This document shows, one piece after another, positions 22,976-35,300 of a stretch of DNA of 64,000 bases (its first letter is position 1; every line of letters begins with the position of its first letter). The notes beneath the pieces are model-generated. The model saw only the letters and a program-made list of their open reading frames with translations, did no database searches and was not told where the DNA came from. The translations under genes were made by a program, and so were the position numbers. Source of the DNA: Oegoconia quadripuncta (lineage: Eukaryota; Arthropoda; Insecta; Lepidoptera; Autostichidae); assembly GCA_949316235.1 (NCBI GenBank), contig OX438748.1:1987001-2051000 (forward strand), in the 5' to 3' direction.

Positions 22976-24739
22976 ATGGCAGCCGCAAAGAAGGAAAGCG
23001 AGACGGAATCAGAACAACACAAGTTTACAATTACATCAAATATTGGCCCATTACAACTAACAGGCAACAATGATGCTTCAAAATGGATAAGATGGTATCA
23101 GAGATTCGAATTGTTTATTGTTGCCAACGATTTGGAAGATGCGTCGGACAAGAGAAAAGTGGCAATGTTGTTACACAGTATTGGAGAGGCAGGATTAGAG
23201 ATATTTAATTCCTTTAATATTCCACTGAATAAAAGAACTTTCGAGCTCGTAAAAACATCCTTTGACCAACACTTCATACCGAAAAAGAATGTTACCATGG
23301 AGAGGCACAAATTTTTCACCCGTTATCAAGGTCCATCAGAGAATTTTGAAAGCTTTTTGACCGATTTACAAAACAAAAGCCTTACTTGTGACTTTGGGGA
23401 TCTCAGGTGTAGTTTGGTAAAAGACATGATCATTATCGGCATAAATAACCTCTCAATAAAAGAACGGTTACTCAGAAGTGATTGTTTGGATTTAGATAAA
23501 GCTGTGAGTGTGTGCAAAGCTGCTGAACTGTCTCAAAAACAGCTCTCAGAAATGTGTGATACAAAAACTGAAACAGTCTTAGCCGTTAAAAAAATTGAAC
23601 AGAGGTCATGCTATAGGTGTGGTTATAAAAAGTGGGATTCTTCTCATAAATGCCCTGCGATTGGTACTACTTGTATGAAATGCAAAGGCAGAAATCACTA
23701 TGCAAAGGTATGCCATAACAAAGAAAATCAGTTCGCTAGGCGTGTGGCAAATGTGGAGGAAAAAGAGGATGACCAGGAAGAGTCATTTTTCATAGGGAGC
23801 ATCCAAATCAACAACATTGAAAGTGAGTGGTTTGAATGTTTGTATATTAATAATAAAAAACTTAAAGTAAAACTTGATACAGGTGCTCAGGTTAATTGTA
23901 TGTCATATGAAACATTCAAAAGCATGGGTCTCAACCCCAAATTCATTCTTAAGAAACATATTAAACTTGTAACTTTAGACAGCAAGAATATTTCAGTAAT
24001 GGGCATATGCACTGTAAAATGTTATCTTAAAAATGGGAAACCAAATAATGTTGATTTTATTATTATTAATCCTAGATGTATAACTATTTTAGGTTTGAAA
24101 TCCTGTGTTAACATGAAACTCATCAATAGGAATTATGTACAAACAAACAATGTTTGTCTTGTGGATTGTCAAAGTCTTGATGTAATTAAGCACAACTATT
24201 TAGATTTATTTGAAGGGATTGGATGTTTTGAGAAACCATATAATATTAAATTACAGGAAGGAGCTCGTCCAAGAGCCGATCCACCTCGCCGAGTTCCTAT
24301 TGCACTCCGAGAGCCCTTAAAGAAAGAATTACAGAATATGCTTCAACAGGACATAATTGAAAGGGTGGAGGAGCCTGCGGAGTGGGTCAACTCTTTGGTA
24401 ATTACTAAAAAGAGCAATAACAAATTACGTGTTTGCATTGATCCAAGATATTTAAACAATTACATTGTAAGACAGCACAAACAAATACCAACTGTAGAGG
24501 ATGTATTAGATAAACTTTCTGATCATAAATATTTTACTAAATTGGATTGTAACAGTGGATTTTGGACTGTATTACTGGATCCTGAAAGTTCAAAGTTATG
24601 TACCTTCTCTACTCCATTTGGAACTTTAGATATAAACGGTTACCCTTTGGGCTTTCAGTATCGACAGAAGCTTTTCAGGAACGCATGGAAGAGACCTTTA
24701 ACAACATGGATGGTGTCGAAATTTACTGCGATGATTTAA
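22976..24739 (+). CDS. Ty3/gypsy gag-protease-RT, 5' part (frameshifted)
   Basis: 587 codons from the first ATG after the primer-binding site. Residues 1-200 form the gag region. Two Cys/His knuckles lie near 212-246 (CYRCG and CMKCKGRNHYAKVC). The protease active-site motif DTGA is at about 301. RT begins near 430, with RVCIDPRYLNN and FTKLDCNSGFWTVLLD (first catalytic Asp). After STPFGT the frame runs into unrelated residues, because one base appears to be missing near 24626. It overlaps the downstream frame. Confidence 0.88.
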   Translation: MAAAKKESETESEQHKFTITSNIGPLQLTGNNDASKWIRWYQRFELFIVANDLEDASDKRKVAMLLHSIGEAGLEIFNSFNIPLNKRTFELVKTSFDQHFIPKKNVTMERHKFFTRYQGPSENFESFLTDLQNKSLTCDFGDLRCSLVKDMIIIGINNLSIKERLLRSDCLDLDKAVSVCKAAELSQKQLSEMCDTKTETVLAVKKIEQRSCYRCGYKKWDSSHKCPAIGTTCMKCKGRNHYAKVCHNKENQFARRVANVEEKEDDQEESFFIGSIQINNIESEWFECLYINNKKLKVKLDTGAQVNCMSYETFKSMGLNPKFILKKHIKLVTLDSKNISVMGICTVKCYLKNGKPNNVDFIIINPRCITILGLKSCVNMKLINRNYVQTNNVCLVDCQSLDVIKHNYLDLFEGIGCFEKPYNIKLQEGARPRADPPRRVPIALREPLKKELQNMLQQDIIERVEEPAEWVNSLVITKKSNNKLRVCIDPRYLNNYIVRQHKQIPTVEDVLDKLSDHKYFTKLDCNSGFWTVLLDPESSKLCTFSTPFGTLDINGYPLGFQYRQKLFRNAWKRPLTTWMVSKFTAMI

Positions 24740-26943
24740 TAGTATATGGAAATACCGTATCTGAACATAACGAGCGACTGTTAAAGGTCTTAGATGTGGC
24801 TAAAAAAAACAATGTGAAATTTAATAAGGAAAAATCAAAATTTCTTCAACAGGAAGTCAAGTTTTTAGGTATGATAGTTAGCAAAGATGGAATAAAGCCA
24901 GATCCTTCGAAAATCAGAGCTATAACTGACATACAAAATATTAAAGATAAAAAAGATTTGGAACGGTTTTTGGGTATGACTAATTATCTGTCACGTTTCA
25001 TTGAAAATTATTCTACTATCACTGCTCCTCTCAGAGAATTATTAAAAAAGGAAGTCATATTTCAGTGGAATTTGCCTCAGGAGAAGTCTTTTAGTAAATT
25101 AAAAGAAATTCTAACTAATGCACCTACATTAAAAATATTTGATACTAATAAAAATATAGTAGTATCAGTAGACTGTAGTTCTGAAGGTGTTGGGGCATGT
25201 TTGTTACAGGAAAACCAACCCATAGCTTATGCATCAAAAGCCTTAACTGATTGTCAAAAAGGGTATGCTCAGGTAGAAAGAGAAATGTATGCAATCGTTT
25301 TTGGATGCAACAGATTTCACAAATATATTCTAGGTAGACATATTACAGTAGAGACTGATCATTCTGCATTAGAAATTTTATTCAAAAAACCACTTAACAA
25401 AGTACCTGCGAGATTACAGAGGATGATGCTTAAAGTACAGGGATATGATATTCTTGTTAAATATGTTCCAGGAAAAAAAATGTTCATTTCGGATTTTTTA
25501 AGCAGATCTTATTTACCTATCAAAAATAAAGAAGCTGATAAATTTGATGAGGAATTAAATAAAGAAATAATTTGTCATGTTCAGGTGGTGCTTGAATGTC
25601 TGCCTGTTTCTGAAAGCAAAAGAAATTTAATTAGAGAAAAAACAAAAGAAGATCCTATTTTGAAAATTATAATAGAGTACATTAAAACTGGTTGGCCTAA
25701 CCACAAAAACCATATAAATGAATCAGTGAAACCATTCTGGAATTTTCGTTTCGACTTGACAGAAGTAGAGGGTGTTGTGCTAAAAAATAATGTTATTGTT
25801 ATTCCATCTTCACTACAAAAAATGATGATTCAAATTGTTCATGAAGGTCATTTTGGAGTCAATACTTGTTTAAGGCGGGCTAGAGGTGTAATATTTTGGC
25901 CGGGTATGTCCTCCCAGATTAAAGATATTTGTTTGAGCTGTCAAATCTGTGCAATTTATAGGGCCAATAACTCTAAGGAACCCATACAATTTCATGATGT
26001 ACCTATATTACCTTGGTTGAAGCTTGGTTCAGATTTGTTTGAATTTAACAGAGAATATTATTTGTTAGTAGTTGATTATTACAGCAAGTTTATTGAGATA
26101 GCAAAACTGAATCAACTAACATCGAACGCTGTAATCATTCAGATGAAGTCTATAATGGCTAGGCATGGCATTCCCTTGGAACTCTTTTCCGACAATGGAC
26201 CTCAATTTACAAGTAAAGAATTTGAACAATTTATCAAAGAGTATGGTATTATCCATAATACATCATCTCCTAACTATCCTAAGTCAAATGGTCTAGCAGA
26301 GGCTAGTGTAAAAATTGTAAAATCACTGTTAAAAAAATGTATGCACGATAAGTCTGATCCCTACATAGCACTACTTAACTTGAGGAGTCAATCTAAAGAA
26401 GGAAGTCCATCGCCAGCTAATTTATTATACAATAGAAATATAAATACTAAGTTGCCTGTTTCAATTAGATACCTCCAGCCTAAAATATTTAGGCGTAATC
26501 CTTCATTAGACAGAGAAAACCAGGACAAAGTAAGAAAATATTATAATAAAGGTGCAAGGGAATTAAGAGAATGTCATGCAGGTCATAAAGTAATGTTTAA
26601 GAGGAAGAGTGATGACAAGGTTTGGTCACAAGGGAAAGTATTAGAAAAACTGCATTATCCTCGTTCATATTTGATTGAAGATGAACAAGGGAACATTTAT
26701 CGTAGAAACAGACAACATATTGATAACTCGAGTTATCAATATGTTACGTCCAGTCCGGACAGTAGTGCTAGTGATATTCTTAATTTTAAGGAAAATGTTA
26801 ATGATGAAAATGATACCTTTGTTGATAATAGTAATAATAAAGATGACAATGATACTATTGTGGGTAATGATTGGGGTAATGGTGGCAAATACTATACCAG
26901 ATCTGGTAGAATAATTAAGCCTCCGATTAGACTAGATCTTTAA
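24598..26943 (+). CDS. Ty3/gypsy RT-RNase H-integrase, 3' part
   Basis: Starting effectively at YKRLPFGLSVSTEAF, the frame carries the RT catalytic YCDD near residue 43, and RNase H with VSVDCSSEGVGAC and VETDHSALEIL. The integrase has a His-His-Cys-Cys zinc finger (HEGHFGVNTCLRRA to CLSCQIC) and the DDE core (SDLF, FSDNGPQF and the downstream NGLAEA Glu). The upstream Met is only an open-frame start; the true reading continues from the gag frame. The acidic Asn/Asp-rich tail ends at the polypurine tract. Confidence 0.88.
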   Translation: MYLLYSIWNFRYKRLPFGLSVSTEAFQERMEETFNNMDGVEIYCDDLIVYGNTVSEHNERLLKVLDVAKKNNVKFNKEKSKFLQQEVKFLGMIVSKDGIKPDPSKIRAITDIQNIKDKKDLERFLGMTNYLSRFIENYSTITAPLRELLKKEVIFQWNLPQEKSFSKLKEILTNAPTLKIFDTNKNIVVSVDCSSEGVGACLLQENQPIAYASKALTDCQKGYAQVEREMYAIVFGCNRFHKYILGRHITVETDHSALEILFKKPLNKVPARLQRMMLKVQGYDILVKYVPGKKMFISDFLSRSYLPIKNKEADKFDEELNKEIICHVQVVLECLPVSESKRNLIREKTKEDPILKIIIEYIKTGWPNHKNHINESVKPFWNFRFDLTEVEGVVLKNNVIVIPSSLQKMMIQIVHEGHFGVNTCLRRARGVIFWPGMSSQIKDICLSCQICAIYRANNSKEPIQFHDVPILPWLKLGSDLFEFNREYYLLVVDYYSKFIEIAKLNQLTSNAVIIQMKSIMARHGIPLELFSDNGPQFTSKEFEQFIKEYGIIHNTSSPNYPKSNGLAEASVKIVKSLLKKCMHDKSDPYIALLNLRSQSKEGSPSPANLLYNRNINTKLPVSIRYLQPKIFRRNPSLDRENQDKVRKYYNKGARELRECHAGHKVMFKRKSDDKVWSQGKVLEKLHYPRSYLIEDEQGNIYRRNRQHIDNSSYQYVTSSPDSSASDILNFKENVNDENDTFVDNSNNKDDNDTIVGNDWGNGGKYYTRSGRIIKPPIRLDL

Positions 26944-26973
26944 ATAATTGTTTGTATTGATTAAGGAGAGGAA

Positions 26974-27091
26974 TGTTACATGTATCGGAACGGCCCTAGG
27001 CCGCATGTGGGTTTTTGGCAGATGTCACTTAGATTGGAAGTTGGAGGTTAGAATAAAGATGTTTGAACAACAACTCGTTTATCATTAAACT
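26974..27091 (+). repeat. Ty3 3' LTR
   Basis: 118 bp, same sequence as the 5' LTR, preceded by the purine run AAGGAGAGGAA and followed by the target duplication CAGGA. Confidence 0.9.
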
Positions 27092-27329
27092 CAGGACAAA
27101 TATTATCTCGCGCGACATTTAAACATATCGCATCGCGCCTATCATACTCCTAGTGCTGGTGCTTGCGAGGTGGTTCTGGCCGCTCCGTATTAATAGAGCA
27201 AATTAATTGAGACTCACTCCCAATACAATTTTCTTTGATACGTTTATGCAAGAGAATCTTAAGTACCTATCAAGTTAAATACATTATTTCCTACGCTTTA
27301 ATAACCTTATACCTGAGAATATCATTAAT

Positions 27330-27440
27330 CTAACTGAGAAAAAATTTCAAGATTATGTCAAAATAACATTAGCAAAAAAGGGTTACTATCAAATTAGTGA
27401 CTATCTGAATGACAAACACGCTTGGTGTACTTCGACCAGC
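27330..27440 (+). mobile_element. LINE 3' terminal coding fragment
   Basis: A short plus-strand stretch reads KGYYQISDYLNDKHAW, the same C-terminal signature as the LINEs at 4.3 and 12.8 kb. A similar decayed piece lies at about 240-350. Confidence 0.6.
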
Positions 27441-28099
27441 TCCCCAAAATTATATTAGTTATATACTTTATTTAAACAAAAAAAAAGGACAACAAAATGA
27501 TTCTCATCACTTATAGTGCTTATTAATGTTTTGCATACCTATAAGATAACACTTTTTGATTTCAATATGCAGAACTTTCAGATGTACTTAACAATTAAGA
27601 AATTATTTGTGCTAACCCACTTAAATACTCGTATTGAATTCCGTGATGATAGGTTTTCATGGAAGAGATCGCTGTTAGCGATAAGGCCGCCTAATTTGTA
27701 GTTTCTATAATATATTTAAATGTACCTTCCCTATTTAAACAATAAAGCGTATTTGATTGATTGATTGATCCTGTGGGTTTCTTGCGCCGCTTCTTTTCCC
27801 ACAGATGAATTCCCTTTCCGAAGCAGTAGTAGCTTGGACATACCGACTGACAGATAAATGCAATAAACTTTTTTTTATTTCCAGTAGATTTAAATTGACA
27901 TTCAACAAATGATATCATGTATCTTACGTTGAAATAAATGCTTGAAGTTTGAAGTTAAGTTCAGGTCGATTTTGAGTTCGCGTCTCAGTCTCAATATTTT
28001 TTTGATACTGTATTAACATGCAACGGATTCTCAAGCGTCAACTAAAGGTCAATTTCGATCTTGAGTACGGTTTATACGGGCTTAAGTTTCAAATAGGCG

Positions 28100-29046
28100 A
28101 AGAACTGAGCGCAGGTGGGGCATTAAAGTTCATGAGTATATTTAGACCACGTACAGGTAAGCTCGCCTTTTGTATATTTTTAATATTGTCCTGGATTTTT
28201 GTTTTGTTTAATCTGTATGCTTATATGCAATAAAGTGATAGATAAATAAATAGTTTTATTGACAGAGAAGAAATAAAAAAAAAGCATAATTATTTCTATA
28301 TTTTTATTTAAAATTTTCATAGTAGTGGTTTCGTCTAATCAATAATCCTCCCAGCATGTCTTTGCTCATAAATTCGTAACAATGTTCGTAACCAATAAAT
28401 AACAAAAAATTATGTATAAAGTATACGTATTCGTACAAAAAGGACGACAATATCTCTATTCTATATAAAAAAATCATCTCTGTTGTACTCGGGGTAAAAA
28501 AGGTCACATTTGAGCAAATCATCTGCATGAAAATATTTTTCTGAATTGCAAAAATTCATTCCCTAGCCATTCAAATTCAGTGAACCAGTTTATGATCTTT
28601 ATAAAAAAAACTGAAACAATTGAATCGTTGAATACCTAGTATGAGTCAATTTATAATTCATCCAAAGTGACCTTATTAAAGCCCCTGGTTAGGTTTGTCT
28701 ATATCGACTACAGTACAACAGAAATCATTTCCTCTTAATTACCGGTCTTGCAATAATCTCAAGTTCAAAATATAATTCACCTATCATTGCTTAGCAATAC
28801 TGTAACTTGACACTTTTTGGTAACACACAAAATTCAAAAGCCCGGCAAGACTATTCTACACTTAACAATAAGTACTTTGGTGCTCACTTTTCCACGAATT
28901 GGATTCTACGAATAAATAATAAATTGTATCTAATATTGTGAATACTATCCCACAGCTTAGATCTACCCTCAGAACACTAGCTTATTTTATTAGTCTGAGC
29001 TGTTCTGAAGTTCGACAATTTGAAATTCGAGCGGAAAGATTTCTTT
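28100..29046. other. 3' flank of Idh3a
   Basis: AT-rich DNA beyond the exon 7b poly(A) signal. No gene seen. Confidence 0.4.
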
Positions 29047-29052
29047 TTTATT
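29047..29052 (-). promoter_or_regulatory. Poly(A) signal for Idh3a exon 7b
   Basis: AATAAA on the minus strand, about 42 nt after the exon 7b stop codon. It is a plausible 3' end for the long Idh3a transcript. Confidence 0.5.
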
Positions 29053-29093
29053 CGAGTGCGGCTTAGGCTGAGACACTATAGTGTATAGACAGC

Positions 29094-29321
29094 CTACTTC
29101 AATTTTGAGATAATAGCCTGTGTGTACTCGCTGCATTTAGATTTACCACCGAGATCTCCAGTAAGGGTTTTGCCTTCGCGCAAGACCTCGTGGGTAGCGT
29201 TTTCAATGCGAACTGCGTGTTCGTTCATCTGCAGATGCCGGAGCATCATGATGGCTGAAAGGAGGAGAGCAGTGGGGTTCGCCATATCCTTGCCAGCAAG
29301 GTCAGGTGCTGTTCCGTGGAC
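29094..29321 (-). CDS. Idh3a: Idh3a terminal exon 7b (canonical C terminus)
   Basis: 228 nt ending in its own stop. The acceptor is TGTCTTCAG in phase 0. It encodes [16 protein letters not shown], then [16 protein letters not shown], and ends in [14 protein letters not shown]. It keeps the family Asp in the coenzyme loop (codon at 29301-29303) and is the closer of the two to the general IDH3A consensus. It lies about 9.5 kb beyond exon 7a, so exon 7a must be skipped to reach it. Confidence 0.88.
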   Translation of the reverse strand, partial: VHGTAPDLAGKDMANPTALLLSAIMMLRHLQMNEHAVRIENATHEVLREGKTLTGDLGGKSKCSEYTQAIISKLK

Positions 29322-32300
29322 CTGAAGACAAAGAGAATTGCGCTTATTAAAATAATATTATTAAAGAGGTACAGTTGTTTGCTTGTATGAGGTAATCTCT
29401 GGAATTGGTGATCCTGATGGAATTTCTCTAATAAAAAGCTGCGCTATTTACGAAACAATAGGCTATGTTCTAGTGTATTTATTCATCTGGCTGCTCCTTT
29501 TATAAATCTGTGTGATCGTGCGCAACATTTTTTTAGGTCAGGTAAGTAGCCTGGATGGGGAGGCCGCCAAAGGATGTTCCACACAATACTATAATCCTTT
29601 GAACCCTATCGTCAGTCTCATCGAGCGTCACCAACATAAGACCAATTTATGGAACCATGAGCTAGTAATCTACGAGTTACATCAAAGTATCACGTTTTGG
29701 GCCTGAGACAAGTATAGTTAAGGACGCTGTCAAGGCCTGCTTGCTTTGCCATTTGAGAAGTTTGAAGCTCTGCTTTCTTCAATTCGGGAGACTTGCCAAC
29801 TTGTTCGCTCGCTCGGCCGTCGTAGTTTTCGGTGTGAACCCCATAGTGTAGCTCTCCAATATTCCGCGTAGTTTGTAGTTTCCTTTTCTCGCTTCGCCCG
29901 CCCTCCTAGCTCGCTCGCCCGACCGAAGATGACGACTCTGGCGACTACGGTGTACCTACTGGAAGAAAGGGGCTGCGTTTGGCCGAACATATCTGGAGCC
30001 GGCGTCGTTAAGTGATTACTTGCTTAGTGGCCATAGCAAGAAAATCTGATGCTTTGAGGTTTCGTTAAATGAAATTTGTTGTTTACATTGGTAGCCGCCT
30101 CTATTAAACTTACCTTTGTTATTTTGGTATTTGCTAATATAAAACAAGAATTACTCTTTAGCCCTTGGTCGTTCAGTTTGAGAATACACACGCCATACAC
30201 TATTATTCCTACGCCTTTTATTTCTTTTTAAATTATAATCTGTGTACGACACACACACACAGCGCCATCTAGTTTCACATTAAGCAACTAGGCTGTTATT
30301 ATGGATACCAGACGGTTGATAAACTACACAAATGCATTTTTTTTGGAAATATATATAAAAGAAAAAAATCTGGTATTAGTAGTCAGAGTTTTTAACCACT
30401 GCACCAAACAGGGTCGTCGATGTAATCGACTGATGTAAATACAAATGTCAAAATTCACCTGCAAGCTGGAAATCTCTTCGGTAAGACGTTGGCAAGTGTG
30501 ACTAGAAAAGGGGGGGGTTTCTAATGGCGATAAGTGTCCTGCGGCACGCACCACGCAAACTATGGCCCGTATTAATAAATGAGATCGCGTCTCAGTCTCA
30601 AGAGCATTTTTTCTGATTCTGTTTTAATATGCAACAGATTCTCAAGCGTCAACTTGAGGCCATATCAATCTTGAGAACGGTTTATTAATACGGGCCTATG
30701 ACTCATTCATTGTCGTGGTTCTTGCAAATCTCCTGATTCATGCACTGAAGAAGTCCTCTTTGAAAACACATAAACAGGAATAAAACAATACTTTCCGATG
30801 TACTTTTTTAATTCGCTGCCTATTAAAACTACTTATAAGGAAACTTGTTTTGTGAATGTACTTAATCAAAATGTTACAATATTGATACGATTACTTCTAA
30901 AGTACACACTTTATTGTCAGATTTCATCTGAACTATGTACATAAAGACAGAAATGCCATCATGTACTTAAATACTGCATATATATCGGTGACTTAATTAA
31001 ACTAAAAGATCAAAAAATGCTATACTAATCTAAAGGTTTTAATTTATTTGCAATAAATAATAAATAGAATCACATTTGAAGGAACCAAATACATTATTAA
31101 TTTATAATAACACCTAAACCACAAACTGCGCCAAAAAATTATTCCATTTGCATTTGAGACCAACTACCAGCGTGGTACTAGGGCCCGTATTAATAAACCG
31201 TTCTCAAGATTGAGAACAGTCTTGTGACCGGTCTCAAGTAAACGTGTTGATTAAAAAACCTAACTTGAGACCTGAAACTAAGGTGCGCGTATTAATAAAC
31301 GAAACTCAAGACTATCATTCATTCGCCGCTGAAGCGAATCTCAGCTGAGTAGATCTCAAGATTGGTTTACTTAAATTAACACGGAGCTTGAGATAGCGTC
31401 AACTGCTTAAGACGCATCTTGGTTGATACAGCCTCAAGACTTCTATTGAGATTGATTTGTTAATACGGCCCTATAAGAATGCGGCGTTGAACACCAATAT
31501 CGACGTCGTTAGAATCGCTACTGTGAATGGCCCCGTGTGAATTGGGGATTTATAACGAGTCGATCTTCGCTAAGTTTTCCTATGGTTATACTGACATACA
31601 GTCACACGCATGGACTTATTATTTAAACAGGACTGAGTACTCGCCGCTGAAAAACGAGCCGAGCAGGATGTGTAACGTAGAGGCCGTTTGTCTCTGTCTA
31701 ACAGGGTGACCACAATATATTTGTTACTTGGGACAAATGTTGTAATAAAATATTTGTCAAAAAACTTTGGCGTTTTGACATTAGCCGGCGTGAGCCATTT
31801 ATTTCGCATTTCTTCATTTTTTGGGAAACTGCAATAATAGTACAACAGTCAGGACCCTAATCAATCACACATATTTCACATATTTCGACTCATTTCAAGA
31901 ATTCATGGGCATCCTACTTCTTTGATTTACAAAAATATTGTTTTTAGCTTACCTGTGGAAAGATATGTTGCAACCACCATAGGATTCACTTGGGCAAGTA
32001 TAAACGCAACACTTTTTCACCATTTTACTCCTTTTACTTGTTATAATATAACAAATACTTTAAAAAACTTTTAATGCAAAGAAAATTCAAAATCACACCG
32101 AACCGCCATGACATGACATGCTTTTCAGGGTTACCATAAAAATAACAAAATCGAAATAAAAATGTATGTTTTCTGTTTGATTTAAGAATATATGAAAAGA
32201 AATTAATGCGAATGTTATTTGTTTATTTATAATTGTTAAAATAACATAAAAATATAAGTGTTTCAATGGAATTTTTGAGTAGCCAAAACTGTTGATCATA

Positions 32301-35300
32301 ATCATTTTTTTTGCTGGCAAGATGTAAGAACGAGACACACGGCCTCCGTTATTTCTATCTCTCTCGGCTCGGATTTGCCTTTGTGTATGGTGCATCCAAT
32401 TTAATACCTTATTGCGTTGACATAGTGATCATTTTCCTAAATGATTCTTTTGATAGTTATCAGTCCTGTTTAAATAATAAGTCCATGGTCACACGCAGCT
32501 AACAGTATACCCAGTACCGTTTTGCCCATAAGGACATATGGCGCTCGTGCCCAGGGCCCCCATCCTCAAAGGCCGTAATATTTGCTTACATACACTAGGT
32601 AGGTACTTATTTATATTTTCAATAGATATAACCCGACAAGTTAGATCTATTAATTAATTATGTCTTGCAAAGGAAATCAAGTCGGTGCGTAGTGTACCCT
32701 GCATGAGAAGTGTTGTCTGGACATGATATTTCGATATCCAAGGTCTGTTTTACCTTGCATGACATAATTAACGCAATAGGTCTAGCGCGCTAGTAGTATA
32801 CTTCTAGTCTAGCTGCCGGCGACTGTACGTACTTCGTAACCATGAGCATTAAAAAAAATGTTTAGATTATAATAATTCTTAATAACACAAAAAACAAAAA
32901 AAAAACTACTGCGTATTTCGTATTTTGCGGGCGCCATGTTGGATCTTTTATCGTAGGTTGTAGTACTTTGAAAATAACGAACCAATCGAATAGTACAAGG
33001 TTTCCTTCGTTTGAGGTATAACGCTAATGATTTTATTTATTTATTTTATTTTATTTTTATTTTATTCTTTTCGGAAAACCAACAGCTGGTTATAATAAAA
33101 TTGATGCATTTTAAGAAGCATAAAGCTAATTACAGGTTTTCAATGATTCCGATTATTTTAAAATAACGTCAATAAATCTGATAGACAAATTAAATATTAT
33201 AATCAAACTTGTTCAGATTCAACAGTATGAAATAATAACCTTGAATTACAATTTCTATAGTCACAAAAACGAGTTTAACTCGTACGCAGGTTTCAAAAAC
33301 ATATTGTACCACAGATAAGCAAATAATAATTATATCAAATAAATTAACTTAAGATAAAAATACTACGTATTTCAATACAATAATGATTTCAATGGAATGC
33401 TGTTGTAGTTTTCTGCTGTAGTTTTTTAGTGTCGGCATCATAGTTATTCATATAGGGCTGTGTTACATGATTACATACAGCGCCATCTAGTTCTAAACTA
33501 AGCAGCTAGGCTTGTATTACGGATACCAGATAGTTGATAAACTTTACGAATGCATAATTATTTTCTAAACAGATTCATAACTAAATTAAAAACATCCAAA
33601 ACTCGGGTACATATCCGCATCATACAAACGACGGATTCAAACCGATGACCTTTTCAGTATAGCAATCAGGGTTCGTAACCACTACACCAAAGAGGTCGCC
33701 ATTCAAGCTATATCAAGCGTAGTTCCCTAATATTACCTTCTTGTCTGGAGGATGGTGAAGCTCAAATAGTAAGAAGTCGCCGGTCGTCTTACACTGGTAA
33801 GTGGTACGGTCGTCATACTGTAGACTACTATTAATCATATTTAACCTAATTACCTGCCCTAGCCCTGTATGATTAATTATGGAGCCGACACCCCTATTGG
33901 TCGTTCCTTAAAATGATGCACGTCATTTGAGCTGGCATATGGCGATGCGTATAACTGTAATCTCACTAATGCAGCACGGCTAACACAACTTAGCGCAACT
34001 CAACAGAGCAAAAGTCGCGAGCGACATAATAGAAGTGAAAGAATTACGCATACAGCCGTCGAGATGGTCATGTTAGCTCGGACCAATCATGTCTCAATCT
34101 GTCAAGTTACGCTACTGTCACCTTTTTTTTTGACGCAGGAAACATGTCACATACCGCTCGCCTGGAGGACGGCGAGACGGTTATATGAAAACCCCGTGGC
34201 GACCTTCTTCGGCAGTGGGGAGGACTTGGGAACGCATAAGCGCCTCCATCCCCCCCCCCCCCCCTCCTAATCCGCCTCTTCCCGAGGGTCGTAAATGATG
34301 ACTATGGGACTTTCCACCAAAATACAGATTTGCACGTTTCAACGGCGATGTGCTGTATATTTCGAAAAGTGGACCGTGGATGTTTCAAGCATTAAACTTT
34401 TAATGTTTGGAACACTCAAGCGCTGTTTGGGATATCTCTGACCACCCCATCTGGGATAAAGGTTGTGTTATGTATGTAACCGCATATATGTTGTGCTAGC
34501 CGTGCTAATACTTAAATTCGCTAATCAATGTGACTGCGAAATGAGTGATTGACCTCACCCGAGCAGCAATTCAGTCTATGATCATTGCCGTCTATGACAG
34601 CCTTTGTCACTCTAAGGACTCAGGCAGTAACACCTCATTTTCCACCAATTTAGTCGTGGGTGGTACAGATGAATAAATAATGGTAACACTTCTTTGGCAG
34701 TAATTCTATAGTGGTGTGGCGATATCTAAAATATGTGTTAGTAAATTCACTAAATGTAGCCTCGGAGAACGAGATCCAGAAAATTTACTAAACTACTATC
34801 AACAATTTAATCTTAACAATTCAACTTTATATTTGAGATGCTATTGCAATGAAAAGTATTTTAAATACTTAGTCGAAAAGGTTACTATCAAAAAAGATCT
34901 AATACAAAATTATAACAATAACCAATCCTATCGAATCGGAATAAAATATAATACAGTAGTTTTAAAAAATAACATGTACACTTTCAATAAGTGATATTTA
35001 TGTATCCTACATTGAACATTTGATTTTGATTAGAGTGAAAAGACAACTTCGATAATAGAAAAAAGAAACTAAACACAGCGCATTGACTTGAATCGTGTTC
35101 CATGAATACCAAGTTACGTTCAAAGAGATCGAACTGACAGCTGTCAAAGTGACAGGGTGTTGCAAGCAAAAAGATGATATTAAAAAAGACAAGGGCGGTC
35201 TATAGTGTTTTCGATAACCGAAGCGCTAGTCGTGCATTTGATTAACGTAGCAGATTTTGTAAGTTCATAACAAATAATATAGTAAATTATAATAATGATT

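Larger units (their letters stand above)
22819..27091 (+). mobile_element. Nearly intact Ty3/gypsy LTR retrotransposon
   Basis: 4,273 bp bounded by two identical 118-bp LTRs (22819-22936 and 26974-27091) and by a 5-bp target duplication CAGGA (22814-22818 and 27092-27096). A primer-binding site starting TGGTGTCAGG follows the left LTR directly and resembles a tRNA-Leu 3' end. A purine run (26963-26973) precedes the right LTR. The order gag, zinc knuckles, protease, reverse transcriptase, RNase H, integrase identifies the Ty3 group. There is no envelope gene. Identical LTRs mean a recent insertion. One frameshift near 24626, inside the reverse transcriptase, splits the coding region. Confidence 0.93.

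Noticed and set aside
22976..26943. Endogenous retrovirus with an envelope gene
   Set aside because: The right LTR follows the integrase after only a short acidic tail; no envelope frame is present. It is a Ty3/gypsy retrotransposon.
29730..29990. 86-codon minus-strand frame in a GC-richer patch
   Set aside because: Arg/Ser-rich without any recognisable domain; the patch may be an old repeat. There is too little evidence for a gene.
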